A stretch of DNA of 64,000 bases, taken from an uncultured Oscillospiraceae bacterium (GTDB lineage: Bacteria > Bacillota > Clostridia > Oscillospirales > Ruminococcaceae). Positions 51,301 through 59,666 of the stretch are shown piece by piece. The DNA is taken from the NCBI GenBank assembly GCA_910588145.1, contig CAJUPO010000001.1, positions 173,652 to 237,651 on the forward strand. Direction: 5' to 3'. Below the pieces are notes generated by a model. It made no database searches and was not told where the DNA came from. It saw only the letters and a list, made by a program, of their open reading frames with translations. The position numbers and the translations under genes are program-made. Position 1 is the stretch's first letter, and each line of letters starts with the position of its first letter.

Positions 51301-52931
51301 CTAAAACAAGACATTCAACACCGGGCGTAGCGCTTATTTCACCTCCGCCGCACCATGATATATATTCAATTGAGGATTTGGCTCAGCTTATATACGACTT
51401 AAAAAATGCCAATAAAAAAGCAAGAATTTCAGTAAAGCTTGTTTCTGAAGCTGGAGTTGGTACTATTGCCGCCGGTGTTGCGAAGGCAGGCGCCGGAGTA
51501 GTTCTAATTTCAGGTTACGACGGCGGAACAGGCGCTGCTCCCAGCAGTTCTATTCATAATGCTGGTTTGCCGTGGGAGCTTGGTCTTGCAGAAACGCACA
51601 GAACTCTCATTATGAACGGACTGCGCTCTAAAGTAGTAATTGAAACCGACGGTAAAATGATGACTGGACGTGACGTTATAATTGCGGCAATGCTCGGTGC
51701 TGAGGAATACGGATTTGCAACAGCTCCTCTTGTAACTATGGGCTGTGTGATGATGCGTGTCTGCAATCTGGATACTTGTCCGGTGGGTGTTGCAACGCAG
51801 AATCCGGAGCTGAGAAAGCGTTTTAAGGGCAAGCCGGAATATGTTGTAAATTTCATGCGTTTTATTGCACAGGAAATGCGTGAATATATGGCAAGGCTTG
51901 GGGTTCATACTGTAGATGAGCTTGTGGGAAGAAGTGATCTTCTTTTCCAGAAAACTTTCCCGGAGGGAAGCCTTGCAAGCAAAATAGATATGTCGGATAT
52001 TCTTGAAAATCCTTTTGTCGGATCTGATGAGGCAACTCATTTTAATCCCGATGATATATTTGATTTCAAGCTTGAGGAAACCATTGATGAAAAGGTAATT
52101 ATTCCTCAGATGAAAGATGCTCTTTCAAAGAAAGAAAAGAAAACTATTGAACTGAATGTAAACAATTTAAACCGTACTCTCGGCACTCTTTTTGGCGCTG
52201 AAATTACCAGAAAGTATAATAATACTCTTGAAGATGATACCTTTGTTGTTAAGTGTCATGGTTCGGGCGGTCAAAGCTTCGGAGCATTTATTCCTAAGGG
52301 ACTGACTCTTGTACTTGAGGGCGACAGTAATGATTATTTCGGAAAAGGTCTTTCCGGAGGAAAGCTGATTGTTTACGCTCCTGAAAAGGCAAAGTACAAA
52401 GCCGATGAAAATATAATAATCGGAAACGTAGCTCTGTTCGGTGCAACAAGCGGCAAGGCATTTATTGCCGGTGTTGCAGGCGAGCGTTTCTGTGTAAGAA
52501 ATTCGGGAGCGACTGTTGTTGTAGAAGGTGTGGGGGATCACGGATGCGAATATATGACCGGAGGCTGTGCGGTTATTTTGGGTAAGACAAGCAAAAACTT
52601 TGCAGCCGGAATGAGCGGCGGTATTGCATATGTTCTTGATGAAGAATTTGATCTTTACACTAAGCTGAACAAATCTCTTGTGGGTTTCAGCAAGGTAACT
52701 GATTCGGCTGATATTGAACAGCTTAAAGCGCTGATTGAGGAACATACAGAACTGACTGGTTCTGTTCGCGGCAAGGAGATACTTGATAGCTTTGAACAGT
52801 TCCTGCCAAAATTCAAAAAGATTGTTCCTCACGAATATGCAAGAATGCTTAAGAGCATAAATAAATTTGAAGCTGAGGGTATGAATACGGAAGAAGCAAA
52901 AATTGAAGCTTTCTACGAAAATATAAAGTGA
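48363..52931 (+). CDS. gltB: glutamate synthase large subunit
   Basis: The protein has 1522 residues, the full length. I use the ATG at 48363, downstream of AAAGGAG; the usual short propeptide then precedes the catalytic N-terminal Cys25 in HENCGIGAVV. Domains: glutaminase (25-~430), central domain (~440-730), FMN-binding synthase barrel (~800-1220), GXGXG beta-helix (~1240-1450). The 3Fe-4S ligands are in GCVMMRVCNLDTCPVG; FMN-site motifs include KPGEGGHLPAKKVYPWIA and ISGYDGGTGAAPSSSI. It transfers the glutamine amide to 2-oxoglutarate with reducing power from GltD. Confidence 0.97.
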   Translation: MDNYRNQEPFAKQGLYDPRFEHENCGIGAVVNMSGKKDHKVVDSALKIVETLEHRAGKDAEGKTGDGVGILLQISHTYFSKVAAEMGISIGGKREYGIAMFFFPQSEKKCKKAMETFEKVLKEEKLELLGWRRVPVNPDVLGTKAVESMPNIIQAFIKKPAKCEKGLAFDRKLYIARMVFEKREKETYVVSCSSRTIVYKGMFLVNQLRKFYDDLNSPDYHSSIGIVHSRFSTNTNPSWQRSHPNRMMVHNGEINTITGNVDKMLSRESILKSDYIGDRMKDIVPVLDVTGSDSARLDNTLEFMTMSGVDLPLAIMALIPEPWQHIETMSREKRAFYQYYATMMEPWDGPASIIFSDGDLLGAVLDRNGLRPSRYYITDDGNGGKYLILSSEVGALDIPVETIVKKERLHPGKMLLVDTVKGELIDDENIKDFYSKRQPYGEWLDHNLHPLDELAVPNKRPVINSGEQLERLQHAFGYTYETIYSVMIPMALNGSEPTAAMGTDTPIPPLSKMNPPLFDYFKQLFAQVTNPPIDSIRESVITDTTVYLGAAGNILKEEEDNCCVLKVKKPILTNLDLLKIRKSNIPGLKTADISMLYKKEESLHDAIENLYVQADKAHDDGAAILILTDLGVDQEHLAIPSLLAVAALETYLVRTRKNTAVSIIVETAEPTEVHHFATLLGFGASAVNPYLALDTLYDLTSNGSLDKEYTEASNSYVNAVISGIVKIASKMGISTIQSYQGSKIFEALGISKSVRDEFFPDIVSRVGGIDLDDISRRVISLHDAAFDQCNLSVNESIESIGYHKSRSNQEEHLYNPQTIHLLQQSVWRDDYEMFKQYSSCLNAEDKNMTLRSTLDFKYAQDGGIPLEEVESVESIMHRFKTGAMSYGSISQEAHECMAIAMNRIGGKSNSGEGGEDLGRIVTSGGAVDKCSAIKQVASGRFGVTSKYLTSAKEIQIKMAQGAKPGEGGHLPAKKVYPWIAKTRHSTPGVALISPPPHHDIYSIEDLAQLIYDLKNANKKARISVKLVSEAGVGTIAAGVAKAGAGVVLISGYDGGTGAAPSSSIHNAGLPWELGLAETHRTLIMNGLRSKVVIETDGKMMTGRDVIIAAMLGAEEYGFATAPLVTMGCVMMRVCNLDTCPVGVATQNPELRKRFKGKPEYVVNFMRFIAQEMREYMARLGVHTVDELVGRSDLLFQKTFPEGSLASKIDMSDILENPFVGSDEATHFNPDDIFDFKLEETIDEKVIIPQMKDALSKKEKKTIELNVNNLNRTLGTLFGAEITRKYNNTLEDDTFVVKCHGSGGQSFGAFIPKGLTLVLEGDSNDYFGKGLSGGKLIVYAPEKAKYKADENIIIGNVALFGATSGKAFIAGVAGERFCVRNSGATVVVEGVGDHGCEYMTGGCAVILGKTSKNFAAGMSGGIAYVLDEEFDLYTKLNKSLVGFSKVTDSADIEQLKALIEEHTELTGSVRGKEILDSFEQFLPKFKKIVPHEYARMLKSINKFEAEGMNTEEAKIEAFYENIK

Positions 52932-52946
52932 TCTGGAGGAAATAAA

Positions 52947-54440
52947 ATGGGAAAATCTACTGGATTTCTGGAATATGGCAGAATGGATAATGCAGGACAG
53001 GAGCCCCTGGAACGTATTAAGACATACCGAGAGTTCCATACTCCTCTGGATATGGAGGAGCGGAAAAAACAGGCGGCTCGCTGTATGGACTGCGGTGTTC
53101 CGTTTTGTCAGTCGGGTAAACCGCTTATAGGAGGAATGGCTGCGGGCTGTCCGCTTAATAATCTTTGTCCTGAATGGAATGATCTTATTTATAAAGATAA
53201 TATGGAAGGGGCAGTTAAGCGTCTTTTGCTTACAAACAGTTTTCCTGAGTTTACAGCAAGAGTTTGTCCGGCGTTGTGTGAAAAGTCGTGTACCTGCGGA
53301 CTGCATGGTGATCCTGTTACAGTTAAGGAAAATGAATATGCCATAATTGAATATGCCTTTGAAAACGGACTTATTAAACCTCAGATTCCTGCCGTGCGTA
53401 CAGATAAGAAAATTGCTGTTATCGGCTCAGGTCCTGCTGGTCTTGCGGCAGCCCAAAGACTCAACAGGAGAGGTCATAATGTAACTGTTTTTGAACGTGA
53501 AGACCGAATCGGCGGACTTCTTATGTACGGTATTCCGAACATGAAGCTTGAAAAAAATATTATAGACAGGCGTGTAAAGCTTATGGAAGAGGAAGGTGTT
53601 GTATTCCGTACAAATGCTGATGTCGGAAATAATATTTCGGCTGATGAAATAAAAAGCCGATTTGACGCAGTAATTTTATGCTGCGGTTCGTCTAATCCTC
53701 GAAATATTCAGGCGCCTGGAAGAGATGCAAACGGTATTTATTATGCACTGGATTTTCTTAAGGCTACTACTAAAAGTCTGACAAATTCCAATCTTTCAGA
53801 CGGATACTATATAAGTGCTAAATATAAGAATGTAATTGTTATAGGCGGCGGTGATACAGGAAATGATTGTGTCGGAACTTCAATTCGTCATGGCTGTAAA
53901 TCGGTGGTTCAGCTTGAAATGATGCCCAAACTGCCGGATTCCCGTGCTGAAGATAATCCATGGCCTGAGTGGCCTAAAGTCTGCAAGACAGACTATGGTC
54001 AGGAAGAAGCAATAGCTGTATTTGGCAGAGATCCGAGAATCTATCAGACAACAGTAAAGCAGTTTATAAAAAACGAATCCGGAAATATTTGCGCTGTTGA
54101 AACAATTAAGCTTCAGCCTGTTAAGGATGACGCTTCCGGTAGAATAAGAATGGAAGAAATCCAAGGAAGCGAACAGATTCTTCCGGCAGACTTGGTTCTT
54201 ATTGCGGCTGGATTTTTAGGTTCTGAATCATATATTACAAATGCATTTGGGGTTAAAACAGACGGACGTACAAATGTTCTTACTGATTCGCCGGAAAAAT
54301 ATCAGACGAGCGAAGAAAAAATATTTACAGCAGGGGATATGCACAGAGGACAGTCGCTTGTTGTATGGGCGATCCGTGAAGGACGTGAAGCCGCTAAGGC
54401 AGTAGACGAATATTTGATGGGATACAGCAATCTTAGATAA
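52947..54440 (+). CDS. gltD: glutamate synthase small subunit
   Basis: The protein has 497 residues, starting 15 bp after gltB with GGAGG. N-terminal Cys-rich domain: RCMDCGVPFCQSG, GCPLNNLCPEWND and CPALCEKSCTCGLHGD bind [4Fe-4S] clusters. The FAD site is KKIAVIGSGPAGLAAAQRL, the NADPH site NVIVIGGGDTGNDCVGTS, and the second FAD motif IFTAGDMHRGQSLVVWAI. It oxidises NAD(P)H and passes electrons to GltB. A terminator follows. Confidence 0.97.
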   Translation: MGKSTGFLEYGRMDNAGQEPLERIKTYREFHTPLDMEERKKQAARCMDCGVPFCQSGKPLIGGMAAGCPLNNLCPEWNDLIYKDNMEGAVKRLLLTNSFPEFTARVCPALCEKSCTCGLHGDPVTVKENEYAIIEYAFENGLIKPQIPAVRTDKKIAVIGSGPAGLAAAQRLNRRGHNVTVFEREDRIGGLLMYGIPNMKLEKNIIDRRVKLMEEEGVVFRTNADVGNNISADEIKSRFDAVILCCGSSNPRNIQAPGRDANGIYYALDFLKATTKSLTNSNLSDGYYISAKYKNVIVIGGGDTGNDCVGTSIRHGCKSVVQLEMMPKLPDSRAEDNPWPEWPKVCKTDYGQEEAIAVFGRDPRIYQTTVKQFIKNESGNICAVETIKLQPVKDDASGRIRMEEIQGSEQILPADLVLIAAGFLGSESYITNAFGVKTDGRTNVLTDSPEKYQTSEEKIFTAGDMHRGQSLVVWAIREGREAAKAVDEYLMGYSNLR

Positions 54441-54446
54441 AAATTT

Positions 54447-54474
54447 AGCGCCGTTTTAAAAACGGCGCTTTTAT
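54447..54474 (+). terminator. terminator of gltBD
   Basis: Stem AGCGCCGTTT/AAACGGCGCT with a short loop and T-rich tail right after the gltD stop. Confidence 0.9.
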
Positions 54475-54505
54475 TTTATAATTTATCAGTCAGAGATGAA
54501 TTTTA

Positions 54506-54612
54506 TCAGAAGTGTTCAATATCATTTGCAAGATACTGGACAAGTATTTCACGGTCCTTTGTATCAATTACATAATCTCCGTTGGTATCAGCTGCTCTGA
54601 GTGCGCAAAAAA
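54506..54612 (-). pseudogene. half-dockerin relic
   Basis: On the minus strand the frame reads ALRAADTNGDYVIDTKDREI, then LVQYLANDIEHF and a TGA stop (54506-54508). This is the second calcium-binding half of a type I dockerin: A-A-D-x-N-G-D-x-x-I-D-x-x-D with the following helix, like those in the three intact dockerin proteins here. Upstream, in-frame TAA codons (about 54622-54630) and no start codon show that the rest of the gene is gone. The remaining 270 bp between gltD and the catalase gene hold nothing else. Confidence 0.75.
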
Positions 54613-54714
54613 TATAATTTTTTTATTAGATAAATTTGTATTTTTAAGTTTTTTATAACGTATAACGTAATACAAAAACGATAACAATAGTAAAAAAGAA
54701 TGGAGGAATATAAT

Positions 54715-55383
54715 ATGTTCAAACATGAAAAAATGCTGTTTCATCCTGTTGCTGTTGAAAAGGCTAATCCACAGTATGCGGCTCTTTTACAGGAACAGCT
54801 TGGCGGAGCAAACGGTGAGCTGAAAGCTGCAATGCAGTATATGTCTCAAAGCTTTAGAATAAAGGATCCTGAAATCAAGGATTTATTTCTTGATATAGCG
54901 GCGGAAGAGCTTAGTCATATGGAAATGGTTGCGCAGACAATTAATCTGCTCAATGGGCATGATGTTGATGCTCAGTCAGTACCAGCCGGTGAAGTTGAAT
55001 CTCATGTTCTTCTGGGATTGAATCCTGGACTGATTAATGCGTCCGGATATTCATGGACGGGTGATTATGTGACCGTTACAGGAGATTTATGCGCTGATTT
55101 GTTATCCAATATTGCGTCAGAGCAGAGAGCAAAGGTTGTATATGAATATCTTTACCGTCAAATTGAAGATAAAAAGGTAAGGGAAACAATTGATTTTCTG
55201 CTGAACCGTGAGGAAGCCCACAACGCTATGTTCCGAGAGGCGTTTAATAAGGTGCAGGATACAGGCTCAAATAAGGATTTCGGTACGACTAAGGCTGCAA
55301 ATATGTATTTCAGTATGTCAGAACCGTCACCAGTAAATAGTCCGTTCAAGCAGACTAATGTTACACCGCCGTCTTTTAGCTGA
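54715..55383 (+). CDS. manganese catalase (CotJC-like family)
   Basis: The protein has 222 residues from the ATG after GGAGG. It is a ferritin-like four-helix protein: GGANGELKAAMQYMSQSF, DIAAEELSHMEMVAQTINLL (E-x-x-H metal ligands) and NREEAHNAMFREAFNKV (second E-E-A-H motif), giving a di-manganese site. Mn catalases destroy hydrogen peroxide without haem; the CotJC branch is found in spore coats. It is shorter than classical ~270-residue Mn catalases, which fits the CotJC-type group. Single-gene unit. Confidence 0.9.
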   Translation: MFKHEKMLFHPVAVEKANPQYAALLQEQLGGANGELKAAMQYMSQSFRIKDPEIKDLFLDIAAEELSHMEMVAQTINLLNGHDVDAQSVPAGEVESHVLLGLNPGLINASGYSWTGDYVTVTGDLCADLLSNIASEQRAKVVYEYLYRQIEDKKVRETIDFLLNREEAHNAMFREAFNKVQDTGSNKDFGTTKAANMYFSMSEPSPVNSPFKQTNVTPPSFS

Positions 55384-55390
55384 TAAAATA

Positions 55391-55426
55391 AACCACTCTG
55401 AATGAATACTTCATTCAGAGTGGTTT
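55391..55426. terminator. bidirectional terminator
   Basis: Near-perfect 15-bp stem (AACCACTCTGAATGAA with TTCATTCAGAGTGGTT) between two convergent genes. Confidence 0.92.
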
Positions 55427-55436
55427 TTCTTTAAGT

Positions 55437-57386
55437 TTATCGAAACAGGTCTTTGATTCCGGCAGTAATACTTGCTTCTTTTTTCCTTTGTTTATTTTCG
55501 TACATATATTGATCAGCAATTGTTATAAGCTTCATAAGAGGCATATCTTTTGTAGGAGTTTCAATGTAACAACCTATGCTTGCGTCTATATTATATGGCT
55601 TTCCGGATTCACTGTTGTATTTTTTCAAATAGTCCTGAATATTTTTCAGGATTTTTTGTGCTTCAGTTTCATCGCAGTCAGGAGAGAAAATAATAAATTC
55701 ATCTCCTCCGAATCTTGCGCATATATTATTTTCTTTAGTGCAGGAAACTATCAGAGAATTTGCAATTTGTCTCAGGGCAAGATCTCCTTCACTGTGACCG
55801 AATCTGTCATTGATATATTTTAATCCGTCCATATCTATAAACAAAATCAATACAGGTTTTTTATTATCAATACAGTACTGGTAAACCGAGCCAACATTTT
55901 TGTTGAAACCGTTTCTGTTATAAATCTGAGTTAGAGGATCAATTACATATAATTTATCAAGCTGCTTTACCATTTTGTCAAGGTGTATGATTTTACGGAT
56001 ATTTTCAAGGGAATTGCTGATACTCATGATCCACGTATGAAACATAGCGTTGTCTATAGGGAATCTGCTGTTGCAGACAGCGCAGTAACCAAGACACATA
56101 TCACGAAAGTGAATCGGGACAAAATAGTAGAGATTGCTTTTATCAGCGGGCTTAAAAATATCAGGAAGCATTTCTCTCGAATCAAAAGTAAAGGGTTCAA
56201 TGAATCTGCCGTTTTCAAAGGCTATCATTGCGTTCATTTTTTCTGTATATCCGTTTTTAAGATATTGATTATTTTGAGATTGATTATATTTATTTATTTC
56301 ATCATTTGATTTATCCCATTTTTCGCACATACAGAGATAAAATTTTTCACATTTTATCTCACTAATAAAGTTTTTTATTGTCTGTATGTTTTCTTCCAGT
56401 GTTAAGGATTCTTCAAGGTCGCAGGACATACGGTTTATAAGCGGAATATTTATATTATAATTTTCAATAATTCTGTAATTGTTTTTCTTAAAATCAGATA
56501 TGTCATTTTTGTTATTATTCTCACATCCGCAGCTTTCCGAGAAAATACATTCTGTCTGGAGAATAACGCTTCTCTGAGGATTCTTACCGTTTAATAAATC
56601 AAAAAGTGTTTTGCAGGCCATATATCCTGATAGCTGAAGGGGTCTTTTTACTGAACTTATACCAGGTGAATAATTTTTTGCATGATATATATTATCGAAA
56701 CCGGTAACAAGAACGTCTTGGGGAACTCTTTTTCCGATTTTCTCCAGTTCAATCGCAGCAGACAGCGCCATTGCATCATTTGCGCATATTATAGCTTCTG
56801 GAAAATCAATTTTAGATTTTGCAAAGCTTTCAATAGCTTCACGCCCGTCCTGACCACGGAATAATCCATGAAAAATTCTTCTCTCATCAATTTCAATATT
56901 ATTTTCCTTAAGAACTTCTTTAAAGGCCTGGGTTCGGAGGATACTCTCCGGATTATCGTCCGGTCCTGAGATATAGTTGATTGTCTTAATACCATGATGC
57001 TTTATTATATGCTCAGTCATTTTTTTCATAGCGGAAAAATTATCTATTCCTATATGATAGAATCCGCATAGATCATTGTCTATACTAACGGCAGGAATGC
57101 CGGCCTTTTTAACCTTGCCGCATATCTGTTCGGTAATTTCAGGAGAAGAAATTGTATTTGTAAGCAGAATTACACCGTCCAGTTTACTGAAATTTATAAG
57201 CTGATAAATGTTAAATTCTCCGGCGTCATATTTCTGACTTTTGAGAATACCGCCGAAAGCAGCAAAGTTAATTATATTTATATTGTTTTCATCAGCAAAT
57301 TTTCCGACGCCCTGAAGAATTGTATTCTGATATTCTTCATCAATTCCTGAAACTATTACTGCAATATTAATATTTCCGTTTTTCAT
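55437..57386 (-). CDS. LacI-fold sensor fused to GGDEF (diguanylate cyclase)
   Basis: The protein has 649 residues. Residues ~5-285 form a periplasmic-binding/LacI-type sugar sensor (NIAVIVSGIDEEYQNTILQG; EAIICANDAMALSAAIELEK; VTGFDNI). There is no N-terminal helix-turn-helix and no signal peptide, so it is cytoplasmic. A Cys-rich turn (SESCGCENN) and a ~170-residue GAF-like middle follow. The C-terminal GGDEF domain (~488-645) has an intact RFGGDEF at ~562 and IDMDGLKYINDRFGHSEGD; it should make c-di-GMP. The RxxD inhibitory site before GGDEF is absent. The ligand is probably a sugar, by fold. Confidence 0.92.
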   Translation of the reverse strand: MKNGNINIAVIVSGIDEEYQNTILQGVGKFADENNINIINFAAFGGILKSQKYDAGEFNIYQLINFSKLDGVILLTNTISSPEITEQICGKVKKAGIPAVSIDNDLCGFYHIGIDNFSAMKKMTEHIIKHHGIKTINYISGPDDNPESILRTQAFKEVLKENNIEIDERRIFHGLFRGQDGREAIESFAKSKIDFPEAIICANDAMALSAAIELEKIGKRVPQDVLVTGFDNIYHAKNYSPGISSVKRPLQLSGYMACKTLFDLLNGKNPQRSVILQTECIFSESCGCENNNKNDISDFKKNNYRIIENYNINIPLINRMSCDLEESLTLEENIQTIKNFISEIKCEKFYLCMCEKWDKSNDEINKYNQSQNNQYLKNGYTEKMNAMIAFENGRFIEPFTFDSREMLPDIFKPADKSNLYYFVPIHFRDMCLGYCAVCNSRFPIDNAMFHTWIMSISNSLENIRKIIHLDKMVKQLDKLYVIDPLTQIYNRNGFNKNVGSVYQYCIDNKKPVLILFIDMDGLKYINDRFGHSEGDLALRQIANSLIVSCTKENNICARFGGDEFIIFSPDCDETEAQKILKNIQDYLKKYNSESGKPYNIDASIGCYIETPTKDMPLMKLITIADQYMYENKQRKKEASITAGIKDLFR

Positions 57387-57620
57387 TAAATATCCTCTTT
57401 CATAAATGCTATTATATATTATACGAATATTTTAATGAAAAGTAAAGTTTTTTATTATAACGGTACAGCGGTTTCGTTTTAATAACTAAAATATTAAAAA
57501 AATTTTATTCATAATACACTAAAAAGTAAATATGTATAACAAATGGATTGCAGCTAAAATGTAATATTTTTCTTTTATTCTGAATATTCTTAATACAAAT
57601 AAAATAAAGGACGTGCGTAT
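57387..57620. other. intergenic, no gene seen
   Basis: A 234-bp AT-rich divergent region between the GGDEF gene and the lipoprotein gene. I find no convincing consensus promoter or repeat. Confidence 0.4.
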
Positions 57621-58883
57621 ATGAAGAAAATTATTGTTTTTATGGCGGTGGTTTCGTTGTTGTTTACATCGTGCGGTAAGGCTGATACTGGAACTTTAGA
57701 AAGCAGTGTTTCCGGTCTTAATGAACAGACAGTAGAGCAGCTTAGGGTAATTGAAACTAATGAAAGAAAAGAAACTGATTATGTTCCGGTAAATTATGAT
57801 ACTCAAATGGCGATGTGGATTACATATATGAATTATAAGGATATACTATACGGAAAAAGTAAGGAAGAATTTATAGACAGCATAAAAGCTGAACTTAAAA
57901 ATATATCCGATACCGGATTCAATACTGTCTATGTTCATGCCAGCGCTTTTAATGACTGTTATTATAAATCGTCTGTTTATCCAAAGGGACAGTATTATTC
58001 CACAAAAGATGATTTTGATCCTTTAGAAATTATAATTAATGAGGCGCATGAACTTGAAATATCTGTTCATGCATGGATAAATCCTTTAAGATGTCAGACG
58101 GATGATGAGATAAAAAAAATTGACGGCAGTTATCAAATTAAATCATGGTATGATGACAGCAGTACAAAAGGAAAATATTTGGTTAATGTGAAGGACAGAT
58201 GGTATTTAAATCCTGCTTATGAGGAGGTAAGAGACTATATCAGCAGCTGCGTCAGTGAAATAGCTGAAAATTATAATGTTGACGGCATCCATATTGACGA
58301 TTATTTTTATCCGGTTACTGATTCAGACTTTGATACCGCAGCTTTTAAAGAATCCGGTGAAAGCGATTTGGAAGAGTGGCGTATTGGTAATATTAATCTT
58401 ATGGTATCATCTATGTACAGCGCTCTTAAATCAGTTAATGAAGATATGCTCTTTGGAATAAGTCCTCAGGGAAACATTGAAGCGGATTATAATATGTATG
58501 CAGATGTAGGAAAATGGGCTTCAGAGTCAGGTTTCTGTGATTATATCGTACCTCAGTTGTATTATGGATATAAAAATGAATCCTGCCCGTTTACTGAGAC
58601 CGCTGAACGATGGAAAAGTCTTGTAACTTCTGACGGTGTAAAGCTAATTGCCGGAATTTGCACTTACAAAATCGGAACAGAGGACAAATGGGCAGGAGCC
58701 GGAAAAAATGAATGGAAAGATACTAAAGGTATTCCGGCAAACCAAACGGCAACTGTATTTGAAAAAGAAATTGCAGACGGAATTGCAGTTTACAGCTATG
58801 AATCAACCTTTGATAATAATATTAATGAAGAAGTATCAAAGTTATCAAAAAGTATAAAAGCTTATTCAGAAGGGAAGCAATAA
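57621..58883 (+). CDS. GHL10-family (glycosyl hydrolase-like) lipoprotein
   Basis: The protein has 420 residues. The signal peptide ends in a lipobox (LLFTSCGK, Cys ~17), so it is an outer-leaflet lipoprotein. The rest is the GHL10/DUF187 barrel: MAMWITYMNYKDILYG, FNTVYVHASAFNDCYYKS, EISVHAWINPLRC, VDGIHIDDYFYP, FGISPQGNIEADY and FCDYIVPQLYYGY. YngK-like members are glycosidase-related and are often found with cell-wall functions; the substrate is unknown. The conserved acidic IHIDDYF segment is the likely active site. AAAGGA precedes the ATG. The TIGR04086 gene starts 3 bp after its stop. Confidence 0.9.
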   Translation: MKKIIVFMAVVSLLFTSCGKADTGTLESSVSGLNEQTVEQLRVIETNERKETDYVPVNYDTQMAMWITYMNYKDILYGKSKEEFIDSIKAELKNISDTGFNTVYVHASAFNDCYYKSSVYPKGQYYSTKDDFDPLEIIINEAHELEISVHAWINPLRCQTDDEIKKIDGSYQIKSWYDDSSTKGKYLVNVKDRWYLNPAYEEVRDYISSCVSEIAENYNVDGIHIDDYFYPVTDSDFDTAAFKESGESDLEEWRIGNINLMVSSMYSALKSVNEDMLFGISPQGNIEADYNMYADVGKWASESGFCDYIVPQLYYGYKNESCPFTETAERWKSLVTSDGVKLIAGICTYKIGTEDKWAGAGKNEWKDTKGIPANQTATVFEKEIADGIAVYSYESTFDNNINEEVSKLSKSIKAYSEGKQ

Positions 58884-58886
58884 AAT

Positions 58887-59288
58887 ATGAGCAGGAAAAA
58901 AAGTATACGCAGCAAAAAATATTACAGTATTATTGCGTCAGTCATTTTCGGGGCGGCAGTTTCGGCGCTGGTGTTTATTCTGTGTTCATTTGTTATCAGC
59001 ACTGCGGATATTCCCTATAAAGCTACCGTATTTATGGGGACGCTTGTAGTAGTATCCGGCGGTTTTGCCGCCGGATATGAACATGGAAAAAGAAAAAGGC
59101 GCAAAGGCATTAAGTGCGGGTTTATCTGCGCTTGCATTTTGACAGCGGTATTTATAGTGTTTTCTCTTGCCGTAGCAGGAAGGGTAAGTATCTCGGGCAC
59201 ATTTAAGAAATTTATTCTGCTTGTTATTTTTTCTGTTGCAGGCGGAATTACCGGAGTAAATACTAAGATGAAAAGACCTCCCGTTTAA
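58887..59288 (+). CDS. TIGR04086-like membrane protein
   Basis: The protein has 133 residues: a basic N-terminus (MSRKKSIRSKKYY) then four membrane helices, the first pair with a GAAVSALVFILCSFVIS core and a VVSGGFAAGYEHGKRKRRKG turn, the last pair ending in FSVAGGITGVNTKMK. In Clostridia, small four-helix proteins of this family are often encoded next to the SCIFF peptide and its maturase, as here. Function unknown; membrane export or anchoring of the SCIFF product is a guess from context. Confidence 0.8.
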   Translation: MSRKKSIRSKKYYSIIASVIFGAAVSALVFILCSFVISTADIPYKATVFMGTLVVVSGGFAAGYEHGKRKRRKGIKCGFICACILTAVFIVFSLAVAGRVSISGTFKKFILLVIFSVAGGITGVNTKMKRPPV

Positions 59289-59370
59289 AAAGATTTTTAT
59301 AATATTTTGCTGATAAAAATCTTTTTTTGGATAAAAATAAAATTTATATGAGTAAAAAGTAAAAAACTAT

Positions 59371-59399
59371 TGAAAAAAGTATTTTTTTGTGATATAATA
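59371..59399 (+). promoter_or_regulatory. promoter of scfA
   Basis: TTGAAA (59371-59376), 17-bp spacer, TATAAT (59394-59399), 41 bp before the scfA start. Confidence 0.75.
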
Positions 59400-59440
59400 T
59401 ATTTCATATTATTGATTAAAAGATTATTTCGGAGGTTTTT

Positions 59441-59578
59441 ATGAAACACATTAAAACTATTAACAAGGCTAATCTTAAGGAAACTGCTAAGAAAGGCGGA
59501 TGCGGAAAGTGTCAGGCTTCATGTCAGTCAGCTTGCAAAACTTCCTGTACTGTTGCTAACCAGAAGTGTGAAAGATAA
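59441..59578 (+). CDS. scfA: SCIFF ranthipeptide precursor (six Cys in forty-five residues)
   Basis: The precursor is exactly 45 residues: MKHIKTINKANLKETAKKGG, then six Cys at positions 21, 24, 28, 32, 36 and 43, ending EKCER-like (QKCER). This is the hallmark of SCIFF peptides, found across Clostridia with a dedicated radical SAM maturase, which here follows 88 bp later. By established work the maturase introduces thioether links between Cys and a Thr alpha or gamma carbon; Thr35 and Thr38 are nearby candidates. The function is debated (quorum sensing and house-keeping regulation have been suggested). TCGGAGG fixes the start. Confidence 0.96.
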   Translation: MKHIKTINKANLKETAKKGGCGKCQASCQSACKTSCTVANQKCER

Positions 59579-59597
59579 TCAAAAGAGTGGTCTTATA

Positions 59598-59632
59598 TTA
59601 AAAGGGACATGTTTTATGTGTCCCTTTTAAAT
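59598..59632 (+). terminator. intrinsic hairpin between scfA and the maturase gene
   Basis: Perfect 12-bp stem TTAAAAGGGACA/TGTCCCTTTTAA with a 9-nt loop and T-rich tail. As the maturase has no clear promoter of its own, it probably lets only part of transcription through, giving more peptide than enzyme. Confidence 0.8.
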
Positions 59633-59666
59633 TTTATCTGATTTTATTTTCTGAAGGGTGATTTTT

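Noticed and set aside
51510..52040. 176-codon minus-strand frame inside gltB
   Set aside because: Same reason: antisense shadow of the FMN domain.
52167..53306. 379-codon minus-strand frame across the gltB/gltD junction
   Set aside because: It is antisense to two certain genes; the composition (Ser, Arg, Lys, Phe rich, no domain) is that of a complement frame.
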